Part shown: positions 1 to 6,911 of the stretch, one piece after another | Layout of the letters: the number at the start of each line of letters is the position of its first letter | Numbering within the stretch: the first letter of the stretch is position 1 | Source: an uncultured Opitutia bacterium | Lineage (GTDB): Bacteria > Verrucomicrobiota > Verrucomicrobiia > Opitutales > Coraliomargaritaceae | Assembly (NCBI GenBank): GCA_937899295.1 | Contig: CALBPO010000131.1 | Location: forward strand, 1 to 7,098 | DNA length: 7,098 nt | Direction: 5' to 3' | The notes under the pieces: model-generated | What the model saw: only the letters and a program-made list of their open reading frames with translations | The model's database searches: none | What the model was told of the DNA's origin: nothing | Position numbers and translations under genes: made by a program

Positions 1-516
1 CTCCAGGACCACGACCCATTTCAGCTTGTCGTCAAAACCGACAACTCGCCCCTCGGCGTGCTTTGCGTCGAACCGACACTGGCCCTTGCCCTGCTCGACG
101 CCTGCTTCGAAGGCGCTCCCGAAAAAGAGCTTAAAGCACTTTGGAAGGACACTGCTAAAGAGCTCATCTCGCTCTTCGAAAATTTCCAGTTTCATAAAGC
201 GCTTGAACGGATCTTTACCTTCGTTTCTGGCATCAACCGATACGCCGAGACCCGTGCTCCGTGGAAACTCGCTAAGTCCGAAGAAGCGGCAGATCAAGCG
301 GCGCTCCGCACTTCATTAGCGACCATGGCCGAAGCCCTTCGTCTCGCCGTTGTCATGCTGACTCCGGTCATGCCAGAGATTTCTGATAAGATCCGTGGCT
401 TAGTCGGCGCGGAAAGCTTCGATCGCCTTGAGGGCCAGTTAGAGTGGGGTAGCAAATTAGAAGGCAAGGCCCTTGGCGAAAAAGCCATCCTCTTCCCACG
501 ACCTGAAAGGAAGTAA
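1..516 (+). CDS. metG: Methionyl-tRNA synthetase, C-terminal part (5' end outside window)
   Basis: This is the 3' end of a gene that is open from the first base of the window and stops at TAA 514-516; 171 residues are visible. MetRS charges tRNA-Met with methionine in the cytoplasm. The visible part is the helical anticodon-binding domain. The diagnostic stretch is FQFHKALERIF followed by INRYAETRAPWKLAK (fragment residues about 62-91), which matches the family's pattern of a conserved N-[KR]-Y and the A/T-P-W-x-L-A-K motif. It is followed by the amphipathic helix ending in LTPVMPEISDKI, then LEWG and a terminal LFPRPE, the usual end of the catalytic plus anticodon-binding core. No C-terminal tRNA-binding (EMAP/Trbp111-like) domain follows, so this is the short form. 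The catalytic domain with HIGH and KMSKS lies upstream of the window. The first ~36 visible residues fit the family less clearly than the rest. purH follows 80 bases later in the same direction. Confidence 0.88.
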   Translation, partial: LQDHDPFQLVVKTDNSPLGVLCVEPTLALALLDACFEGAPEKELKALWKDTAKELISLFENFQFHKALERIFTFVSGINRYAETRAPWKLAKSEEAADQAALRTSLATMAEALRLAVVMLTPVMPEISDKIRGLVGAESFDRLEGQLEWGSKLEGKALGEKAILFPRPERK

Positions 517-596
517 TTTGTTTATTTTCGCTCAATCGATTACATGATCCAAGCTGACGCAAATTTCTATTTCTAATAACAAAGTTCCTTTTATCT

Positions 597-2147
597 ATGC
601 AAAAAAACGCACTCCTCTCCGTTAGTGATAAATCAGGCCTCGTATCCTTCGCTAAAGCGCTAGTCGAGCAACACGATTACCGCCTACTTTCCACTGGTGG
701 TACCGCCAAGCTCCTTGAAGAAGAGGGCATCCCTGTGACTGAAGTGAGTGACTATACGGGTTTCCCTGAGATGATGGAAGGCCGCGTCAAGACACTGCAC
801 CCAAAGATTCATGGCGGTCTTCTCGCGCGCCGCGACAAAGAGGATCACATGAGTGCCGCTGCCGAGCACAAGATCGAGATGATTGATCTCGTGGTGGTGA
901 ACCTCTACCCATTTGAGGAAACTGTGGCCAAACCCAATGTCACTTTTGAGTTGGCCATTGAGAATATCGATATCGGTGGCCCCTCCATGCTCCGTTCTGC
1001 GGCGAAGAACCACGCCTCCGTATCTGTTGTGGTCGATACAGCGGATTACGACCGTGTGCTCACTGCGATGGGCGACGAAGCCGCTACGCAAAAGCTTCGC
1101 CGCGAGCTAGCGCTCAAGGTGTTTCAACGCACCGCAGCATACGATGGCGCCATTGCTACCTACCTTAATGATCAAGTTTCCGAGGAACCAAGGCTTGAGG
1201 ATATTTCTGGAATCCCTTCAGAGCTTAAGATGGATCTTCCCCAAGTACAATGTCTACGCTACGGCGAGAACCCACACCAAAAGGCAGCGCTTTATGGCAG
1301 CTTCTTCGATTGCTTCGTGCAGCTACAAGGTAAGGAATTAAGCTTTAACAACATCATCGACATCACCGCCGCGACCTACTTGATCGGTGAGTTCCAAAAG
1401 CCCACTGTCGCCATACTAAAGCACACCAACCCCTGTGGGGTGGCCTCGGCCGATACGCTTCTCGAAGCATGGGAGGAGGCCTTTATCACCGATCAGCAAG
1501 CGCCTTTCGGCGGTATCATTGTAGTCAACCAAACCATGGATGCCGACCTCGCTGTGATCATCAGCAAGATCTTCTGCGAGGTGATCATCGCACCCGCATT
1601 CACTGAAGCCGCGCGTGAGGTATTCGCCAAGAAAAAGAACCTGCGACTGATGACAGTTAAAGCCAGCTTACCAGCGGACTCCTTACGAGAGATTCGCTCC
1701 GTAGTCGGCGGCGTGCTTATGCAAGACCGCGACACTATGCCGGATCGTCCCAGCGACTGGAAGATCGTCTCCAAGCGCCAGCCATCACCCGAAGAAATGC
1801 GCGCCATGGCGTTTGGCTGGAACGTGGTCAAACACGTGAAATCCAACGCGATCGTTTACGCTGGTTGTGAGCGCACTCTGGGCGTCGGCGCAGGGCAGAT
1901 GTCTCGGGTTGATAGCTCTAAGATCGCAGTCTGGAAAGCAGGAGAAGCTGGCCTTGACCTCAAAGGTTCCATTGTCGCCTCTGATGCATTTTTCCCTTTC
2001 GCCGATGGTCTCATCGCCGCAGCCGAAGCCGGTGCCATCGCAGCGATTCAACCAGGCGGCTCCGTCCGCGACGACGAAGTGATTGCTGCTGCCGACGAGC
2101 GTGACATGGTCATGGTCTTCACTGGCAAGCGCCACTTTAAGCACTAA
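597..2147 (+). CDS. purH: Bifunctional AICAR formyltransferase / IMP cyclohydrolase (PurH), complete
   Basis: PurH catalyses the last two steps of de novo purine synthesis in the cytosol: formyl transfer from 10-formyl-tetrahydrofolate to AICAR, then ring closure of FAICAR to IMP. The 516 residues are the normal family length. The N-terminal MGS-like cyclohydrolase domain (about 1-195) carries LLSTGGT (30-36), [14 protein letters not shown] (61-74; R63 and K65 match human R64 and K66), NLYPFE with Y104, and IDIGGPS with K137. The formyltransferase domain (about 200-516) has LRYGENPHQ (220-228), the catalytic pair K275-H276 in [15 protein letters not shown] (415-422), GVGAGQMSR (429-437) and a terminal RHFKH (512-516). 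All expected active-site residues are present and no frameshift is seen. The start at ATG 597 gives the standard N-terminus ([12 protein letters not shown]), but there is no Shine-Dalgarno sequence before it. The gene may be read through from metG; the 80-base gap holds no convincing promoter or terminator. A hairpin terminator follows the stop. Confidence 0.98.
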   Translation: MQKNALLSVSDKSGLVSFAKALVEQHDYRLLSTGGTAKLLEEEGIPVTEVSDYTGFPEMMEGRVKTLHPKIHGGLLARRDKEDHMSAAAEHKIEMIDLVVVNLYPFEETVAKPNVTFELAIENIDIGGPSMLRSAAKNHASVSVVVDTADYDRVLTAMGDEAATQKLRRELALKVFQRTAAYDGAIATYLNDQVSEEPRLEDISGIPSELKMDLPQVQCLRYGENPHQKAALYGSFFDCFVQLQGKELSFNNIIDITAATYLIGEFQKPTVAILKHTNPCGVASADTLLEAWEEAFITDQQAPFGGIIVVNQTMDADLAVIISKIFCEVIIAPAFTEAAREVFAKKKNLRLMTVKASLPADSLREIRSVVGGVLMQDRDTMPDRPSDWKIVSKRQPSPEEMRAMAFGWNVVKHVKSNAIVYAGCERTLGVGAGQMSRVDSSKIAVWKAGEAGLDLKGSIVASDAFFPFADGLIAAAEAGAIAAIQPGGSVRDDEVIAAADERDMVMVFTGKRHFKH

Positions 2148-2167
2148 TCGCATAGACCCATTTTATG

Positions 2168-2200
2168 AAAAGGGTCGGGCAGCAATGTCCGGCCTTTTTT
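2168..2200. terminator. Rho-independent, probably bidirectional terminator between convergent genes
   Basis: An 8-pair GC-rich stem, GGTCGGGC (2173-2180) with GTCCGGCC (2187-2194), closes over the loop AGCAAT; two of the pairs are G-U on the plus-strand transcript. It is followed by six T (2195-2200) and preceded by AAAAG (2168-2172), which can extend the stem. For purH, which stops 20 bases earlier, this is a classic intrinsic terminator. On the minus strand the hairpin is followed by TTTTCATAAAA, a shorter U tract, so it may also end transcripts of the 149-residue gene that stops at 2254. Confidence 0.85.
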
Positions 2201-2253
2201 ATATCTGCTGCGTTTCGAGTCAGGTGAGGGGCTCGATCCGAGACTCCAGATCG

Positions 2254-2703
2254 TCACTCAACCTTTGCCATCGGGATCTTATTGGCGGTGGTCACCGCTA
2301 AGACGGGCACTTTAGTTTTGATCCAGATGTTTTGCTCTTTGAATAGTTTGGCTGTGACGGCTTCGCAGGCTTCACCGATGGTTTCTACGGGCATACGTTG
2401 GCCCTTAGGTGTAGTGTTAAACTCGTAAGCTGCGTTGATGATGCGTTCGGGACAAAGGCTCACGCTGTCGTCTTCGGGGATCTGGACAACCCAGCCAGTG
2501 AGGTCTTTATCTTTAAGCTCGCCCTCGACGTCGGCGATCAGGATGGAGAATTGCTTCTTCACGGGGGGCGGGCGATTAAGCTTTTCTTCCTCTTCGGCTT
2601 TAAGCTCCATCTCGATCTCTTGCATGATCTCGTTGACCTTGCGGATGTCAGGTTCGTTGCGCTGAAGAATGAATTTGAGGGTTTCGACGTCGATTTTTGG
2701 CAT
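2254..2703 (-). CDS. Unrecognised 149-residue acidic protein
   Basis: I do not recognise this family. The protein has no signal peptide and no membrane segment, so it is probably cytosolic. Residues about 7-42 form a charged, acidic helix that could be a coiled coil (EIMQEIEMELKAEEEEKL), ending in a proline hinge, NRPPP (43-47). The rest looks like a compact alpha/beta domain with strands FSILIADVEG (52-61), GWVVQIPEDD (70-79), a helix around IGEACEAVTAKLFKE (109-123), and paired strands NIWIKTKVPVLAVTT (125-139). It has only two cysteines and no obvious metal site or nucleotide-binding loop. The ATG at 2701-2703 is the first in frame and starts 48 bases after the stop of the M16 peptidase gene on the same strand; a weak GAAAG lies just before it. 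This spacing suggests co-transcription. Normal amino-acid composition, a full-length open frame and a terminator downstream argue that it is a real gene. No function is proposed. Confidence 0.8.
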   Translation of the reverse strand: MPKIDVETLKFILQRNEPDIRKVNEIMQEIEMELKAEEEEKLNRPPPVKKQFSILIADVEGELKDKDLTGWVVQIPEDDSVSLCPERIINAAYEFNTTPKGQRMPVETIGEACEAVTAKLFKEQNIWIKTKVPVLAVTTANKIPMAKVE

Positions 2704-2751
2704 AGTCTTTCAGGATTAGGAATTTAGAAATATAAGTTGATGCAGAGTCGA

Positions 2752-5700
2752 TTATTTTTCTAATTCGAAAAGTAAATCGGATGTTTGGAGAACTTGGTTG
2801 ATGATTTCAGGGCTATCAATGAAGGTGTATTCTCCCGTGTCGCCCCAGTCCCAAGTCTTGCCACTTATATAGTGACGCACAGGGAGGTCGGAATGGCTGA
2901 GGTCAATTTTAACGGTATCTGCCACAGTGCTGATAACTTGGGCGGACATGTTATCGGGATCGCGGCTAAGCTGCGAATAGACCACTATATTCTCACTGTC
3001 GCGGTGGATCGATTCGATCTGGAGCCGCCAGCCTGCATCTGGCGCATCCAGGCGCACCGTAATGGCTAGGTTCTCATTAGTTTCGGCACTCGAATCGGGA
3101 GCGTGGGCGAGAGAACCCGCGACGACTTCCGTGACTAGACTGGGATCAAAGTATTTGCGAATGGCATGGTTCACCTCTTCGGTGGTCAATTGGCGAAGGA
3201 GGAGTGGGTATTCGTCGATGTATTTGGGGTCAAAGCCGCGTTGTATAAAGCTGTGAACCTGCCCCGCGACGCTACCAGTATTGGAGAGACCGACGATGTA
3301 AGAACCAGTCAGAGTTTCAATGGCGGCCGCAACCTCCTCATCACTGACGCCATCGTCAAACCATTGCGAGACGACTTCGCGGGCGGCTTGAAGACCTTCA
3401 TTTAATGCACCAGGTGAAAAGCTGGCTGATAAGATCCAATTGCCATTGGTTAGAATATCGCCTTGATGACGAGCGCGGATATCGTAGGTGAGCCCGCGGT
3501 TTTTACGGACTTCTGTCATGAGTCGAGAGTGGAAACTGCCGCCAAGGATATAGTTGCCTACCATGAATGGGAGGTAGTCGTCATCGGTACGTTGCAGCCC
3601 GGTATTGAAACCAAAACGGGCCGCGACGCTGGTCTTGTCCTCAATATAAATGCGTTCGGCGAATTCGGCATTTTTGTTGGGCAAGGTATCGAGTTCGGGG
3701 TAGTCGCTCCCACCCTCCCAACCGTCGAAGGCGTTGCCAACGGCGGCCTTGAGTTGTTCAAAGTCAATGTCTCCTGTAAAGATTAGCTGCATTGAGGAGG
3801 TGCCATAGTGAGCAGCGTGAAATACTGCTAAATCTTCGACATTAGTGGCTTCAATGTCGGTCCTCAGCTTGTTGATCGGCGTGCTGTAGTTGATGTGATC
3901 TTCGGGATAGAGGATACGAGAGAGTAGAGCACCAGCGCGGTAGTCAGGGTTATCAATGGCTTGTAGTAGACTAGCTTCTTGGCGACTTTTTAGAGTCTCG
4001 AATACTTCGGCTTCGAAGGCTGGATTACGTAACTGATCCGCAAGAATTTGAAGAAAAGAGCCGGCATCGGCACGTAGGAATTTCCCCGAAAAGTTGAGGC
4101 TTTGATCGCCCGAGCTGAAACTTAGGTTGGCACCAAGCCGGTCGAGTTTTTCAGCGATTTGAAAGCGGTCTTGATTGGCTGTGCCTTGATCTAACATGGC
4201 CGCAGTTAGAGTAGCAAGCATGGGAGCATCCGCTGGACTAAGGCTGTCGCCCGCGGCGATACTGCCGACGAAAGAAACGACATTATCGATGGGTAGGTCG
4301 ATGGCAATGAGTTCAATGTCGCCAATCTGGGCACGTTGCATTTGTGAGCTGAAGTCAACGACGGACTTGGCTGAACTCGTAGCCTTGGGAGAGGCTAGTT
4401 CGTCAGTATTTTCTAGGTTATGTAATTCTCCGAAAATGGCGGGATCGCGATAGTAGTTGGGTGCGGGCATTGCATCTAGGCTGGCACTAAGGGTGTTGAG
4501 CACCTCGGGAACGAACCAACCAGTTGTGCAATTGCGCTCGATGAAATATTTGCGTGCGACTTCTTTAAGGTTATCTATGGAGACAGCTTGGATTGCTTCT
4601 GGTAAATTGACATATGCCGACCAGTCACCCATCGCGATATTTTCGTTGATCTGATCAGCGATCCCATAGGTGCCGTCGCGTCCGTAGAAAGTCCCCGCTT
4701 GAATGACGGATTTAGCTCGTGCTAGCTCGTCGAGATCAACGCCGCCACTTATCAGAGTCTCGATCTCTTTGAGGATGACCGCTTCGGCTTCTTCGTGGTT
4801 AGCTTCTGGTGTTAGGTAGGCGCCGAAAATAAAGAGACCGGGGTCATGTAGTTGTGGCGCAAAGGTGAAAGTGGCGTTGGCTTTACCCTTATCTTCAAGT
4901 GCGCGATAGAGGCGCCCCGTCTTATCCGCTCCCAGTATTTGTTTAAGTAAGGTGAGGGCGGCCCAGTCTTCGTGCCTGCCTTCGGCCACCTTGTATCCCA
5001 GCATGACGACGCCGACCTGACCCGCGCGTTTGATCGTGACGCGACGCGGCCCCAGTTGTTCCGGTTCGGTCGTCTCGACGACGGGGATGGCCTGCGGGGC
5101 AGAGGGGACTTTACCATATTGCTCGGCAATGGCAGCGAGTGTTTCAACTTTGTCGAAGCCGCCGATCACGGTGATGACCGCGTTCTCTGGCCAGTAGTAG
5201 GTGTCGTAAAATTTACGTAGTTTTTCGACCGAGGTGCTCTCGATGTCTGAGCGCCAGCCAATAGTAGGATGGCTATAAGGGTGCGCCATGTAGGCGGTGG
5301 CGAAGAGCTCTTTGATCAGCGTGCGCACGGGGCTATTTTCACCACGCTCATACTCATTGCTCACAACGGTCATTTCTGAGGCGAGGTCTTCCTCGCGGAT
5401 CAAGAGGCCGCGCATACGGTCGGCTTCGAGTTCAATTGTCATCGACACATATTCACTCGGCATCGTTGCGTAGTAATTGGTGCGGTCAAACCAGGTGGTG
5501 GCGTTGGCACGTGCGCCGATGCGCTCCATCTGGCTGGAATAATCGGAACCCTCGGCGCTATTAAATTTTTCAGTGCCCTTAAACATCATGTGCTCAAGAA
5601 TATGCGTCGCCCCCGTCGTGCCTGTGACCTCGTTACGCGAGCCGACTTTGTAAGTCACCATGACAGTGGCTACAGGGAGTCCTTCATTCGGCATCAGTAG

Positions 5701-5853
5701 GATGCCAAGACCGTTTGAGCTGAGGCGATACTCTTCAATACCATCGAGTGTCTGGACATGTTCGACGCCTTCGGGCAAAGCTTGAGATATGAGCGGCGAG
5801 GCTAGGGATGCGCTAAGTAGGCAGGCGAGGATGGGTAAGTCTAAGATTCTCAT
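2752..5853 (-). CDS. Exported M16 (pitrilysin/insulinase-type) zinc peptidase with tandem halves and an extra C-terminal module
   Basis: This is a predicted secreted or periplasmic metallopeptidase of 1033 residues. An N-terminal signal peptide with a hydrophobic core (about 3-22) probably ends at ISQA (residue 25). The first M16 half (about 35-450) contains the inverted zinc motif HILEH (H84, E87 catalytic base, H88), followed by MFKGT, and the distal zinc ligand E167 in VVSNEYERGENSP. A linker (about 465-505) leads to the second half (about 508-912). At the corresponding place this half reads APMLATLTAAMLDQGT, with no zinc ligands. It keeps the substrate-binding Arg/Tyr pair R783 and Y790 in RKNRGLTY. 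Two such halves in one chain form the clamshell of M16 enzymes, with the second half helping to hold the substrate. The halves end near residue 912; residues about 914-1033 are additional (see findings). M16 enzymes degrade unfolded or short peptides, but the substrate here is unknown. The start is fixed by the signal peptide; no Shine-Dalgarno sequence precedes it. The 149-residue gene follows after 48 bases. Confidence 0.95.
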   Translation of the reverse strand: MRILDLPILACLLSASLASPLISQALPEGVEHVQTLDGIEEYRLSSNGLGILLMPNEGLPVATVMVTYKVGSRNEVTGTTGATHILEHMMFKGTEKFNSAEGSDYSSQMERIGARANATTWFDRTNYYATMPSEYVSMTIELEADRMRGLLIREEDLASEMTVVSNEYERGENSPVRTLIKELFATAYMAHPYSHPTIGWRSDIESTSVEKLRKFYDTYYWPENAVITVIGGFDKVETLAAIAEQYGKVPSAPQAIPVVETTEPEQLGPRRVTIKRAGQVGVVMLGYKVAEGRHEDWAALTLLKQILGADKTGRLYRALEDKGKANATFTFAPQLHDPGLFIFGAYLTPEANHEEAEAVILKEIETLISGGVDLDELARAKSVIQAGTFYGRDGTYGIADQINENIAMGDWSAYVNLPEAIQAVSIDNLKEVARKYFIERNCTTGWFVPEVLNTLSASLDAMPAPNYYRDPAIFGELHNLENTDELASPKATSSAKSVVDFSSQMQRAQIGDIELIAIDLPIDNVVSFVGSIAAGDSLSPADAPMLATLTAAMLDQGTANQDRFQIAEKLDRLGANLSFSSGDQSLNFSGKFLRADAGSFLQILADQLRNPAFEAEVFETLKSRQEASLLQAIDNPDYRAGALLSRILYPEDHINYSTPINKLRTDIEATNVEDLAVFHAAHYGTSSMQLIFTGDIDFEQLKAAVGNAFDGWEGGSDYPELDTLPNKNAEFAERIYIEDKTSVAARFGFNTGLQRTDDDYLPFMVGNYILGGSFHSRLMTEVRKNRGLTYDIRARHQGDILTNGNWILSASFSPGALNEGLQAAREVVSQWFDDGVSDEEVAAAIETLTGSYIVGLSNTGSVAGQVHSFIQRGFDPKYIDEYPLLLRQLTTEEVNHAIRKYFDPSLVTEVVAGSLAHAPDSSAETNENLAITVRLDAPDAGWRLQIESIHRDSENIVVYSQLSRDPDNMSAQVISTVADTVKIDLSHSDLPVRHYISGKTWDWGDTGEYTFIDSPEIINQVLQTSDLLFELEK

Positions 5854-5858
5854 TATAA

Positions 5859-5888
5859 ATCGTATTCAAACATAAATTGGGCAGTCAA
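5859..5888 (-). promoter_or_regulatory. Possible sigma-70-type promoter of the M16 peptidase gene
   Basis: Read on the minus strand, TTGACT (5888-5883, five of six consensus positions) is followed after 18 bases by TACGAT (5864-5859, four of six). The -10 box ends only five bases before the ATG at 5853, so a transcript from here would start at or next to the start codon and be leaderless. This fits the absence of a Shine-Dalgarno sequence, but the match is modest and the region is AT-rich, so it could be chance. The 113-base gap between the upstream stop (5967) and this gene is the natural place for a promoter. Confidence 0.3.
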
Positions 5889-5966
5889 AGACCCCATATT
5901 ACGAAGGCAAGTTTATCAGAACGTATTCCTACAGAAGTGTTCAGAAATAACTCAAAAACCCTTATT

Positions 5967-6911
5967 TCAAGCCAAGATATTCTCCAGTCGCCGGATTAAT
6001 TCCTCGCGCAATGGCTTAGCAGCCTCGCTCAACGCACGCTGCTGACGCTCATATTCGAGTTTTCCCGCAGAGGTCTCTACCTTGATTGGTTCGAAACCGA
6101 GCGAAGTGCAATCATAAGGGCTCGCCTGCATGTCGAGTTGCCGCGCAGTCAAGGCGAACTCGAAGCACTTCCATAGTAGCTCTGAACCGACCCATGGCAT
6201 GCACTGAGTCGCCAGCTTGTAGAGATCCATGTTAGTGTGTAGGCAACCACATTGCTCGTTGTCTAAACGCGTGTCTTTGCCTGGTTGGTTGCGGTTAAAA
6301 TCTTTTGCGTCTGGGCTAAAGAATCGGAACGCATCAAAGTGGCTGCATTGAATCGGACGGCTTCGCACAAAGGCATCCGTCGCATCTTGAGAGAGCCGCA
6401 AAGGCAGTCGCTCTGCGTGGCGGACTTCGCTTTCTGTATCGCCTTGGTAGACCATGGCCCACTCATGCATGCCAAAGCAACCAAATGTGGCTGGGCGAGC
6501 GCTTACATTTTGGCAGAGGCGCAGCGCCATTTCTAATCGATGGCGCGTCGTCTCCTTCATCCGTGAGGGGTCCAGCGATGTGCAGCCATTTTCAAGGCGA
6601 TAGTAGGCCTCTTTAAAAGTCTCGCCAACGGGGGCTTGCTCTAGGCTGACGCCATGGCCTGGGTGCCATGCTTCTAAGTGTGAGGGCTTGTATCGATAGT
6701 AGATAAACAAAAAGTCGTAGATCGGGTGCATTTGCCCCGAGGCGCGCCGCTTACGATAGGGCATCGTCCAGTGTTCCGCTCGCTCTCGGTGCTGTGTGGC
6801 GAGCTGCTTCCATTTCTTAGAGCTAAGAATAAGGCCCCCGCTTGTAGAGTGGCTCGGTGTATTTTGGCAGTCCGCATGCGAAACCCCCAACTCTGGAATC
6901 TCCGTCTTCAT
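5967..6911 (-). CDS. Conserved protein of the family commonly annotated '3-methyladenine DNA glycosylase' (function uncertain)
   Basis: This 314-residue protein matches, from memory, a family common in actinobacteria and often labelled 3-methyladenine DNA glycosylase. I see neither a helix-hairpin-helix glycosylase motif nor the fold signatures of the AAG or Tag families, so that name should be treated with caution. The conserved blocks are: HPIYDFLFIYY (62-72), EAWHPGHGV (80-88), FGCFGMHEWAMVY (143-155), IQCSHFDAFRFF (187-198), CGCLHTNMDLYK (221-232), WKCFEFALTARQLDMQASPYD (split over about 247-267) and LGFEPIKVET (271-280). Repeated conserved Cys, His, Asp and Trp residues (C145, H149, C189, H191, D193, C223, H225, D229) look like an active site or metal centre, which is inference. 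The protein appears soluble. Residues 1 to about 27 are a variable extension before the family core. ATG 6909-6911 is supported because it overlaps the stop of the upstream membrane-protein gene as ATGA, which implies translational coupling; no Shine-Dalgarno sequence is visible. The gene ends 113 bases before the M16 gene, without a good terminator. Confidence 0.85.
   Translation of the reverse strand: MKTEIPELGVSHADCQNTPSHSTSGGLILSSKKWKQLATQHRERAEHWTMPYRKRRASGQMHPIYDFLFIYYRYKPSHLEAWHPGHGVSLEQAPVGETFKEAYYRLENGCTSLDPSRMKETTRHRLEMALRLCQNVSARPATFGCFGMHEWAMVYQGDTESEVRHAERLPLRLSQDATDAFVRSRPIQCSHFDAFRFFSPDAKDFNRNQPGKDTRLDNEQCGCLHTNMDLYKLATQCMPWVGSELLWKCFEFALTARQLDMQASPYDCTSLGFEPIKVETSAGKLEYERQQRALSEAAKPLREELIRRLENILA

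Noticed and set aside
517..596. Promoter or purine-responsive control element between metG and purH.
   Set aside because: Only weak matches were found (CTGACG then TAACAA at 17 bases). There is no PurR-like palindrome and no riboswitch-like structure. The 80 bases could simply be an intra-operon spacer.
2228..2247. Hairpin GGGGCTCG-ATC-CGAG-A-CTCC just beyond the stop of the 149-residue gene, as its own terminator.
   Set aside because: It has a bulge and a G-T pair, and is not followed by a U tract on either strand. The better terminator lies at 2168-2200.
3463..3786. Plus-strand open frames of 64-109 codons inside the M16 and 149-residue genes, and similar minus-strand frames inside metG and purH.
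   Set aside because: They lie antisense to clearly conserved coding sequence, have compositions typical of shadow frames, and show no recognisable domain or start signal.
5821..5853. Lipoprotein signal (ILAC, Cys11) at the M16 N-terminus.
   Set aside because: The hydrophobic stretch before the cysteine is too short, the -2 residue (L) is a poor lipobox fit, and a good signal peptidase I site (ISQA) ends the hydrophobic region at residue 25.
5852..5857. Perfect TATAAT on the minus strand overlapping the M16 start codon.
   Set aside because: Transcription from it would begin inside the gene and remove the start and signal peptide. No -35 box sits at a suitable distance.
5944..5968. Seven-pair inverted repeat GAAATAA/TTATTTC around the stop of the 314-residue gene, as a terminator.
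   Set aside because: The stem is entirely AT-rich apart from one closing pair, the loop is 11 bases, and no U tract follows on the minus strand. It is likely chance in an AT-rich spacer.
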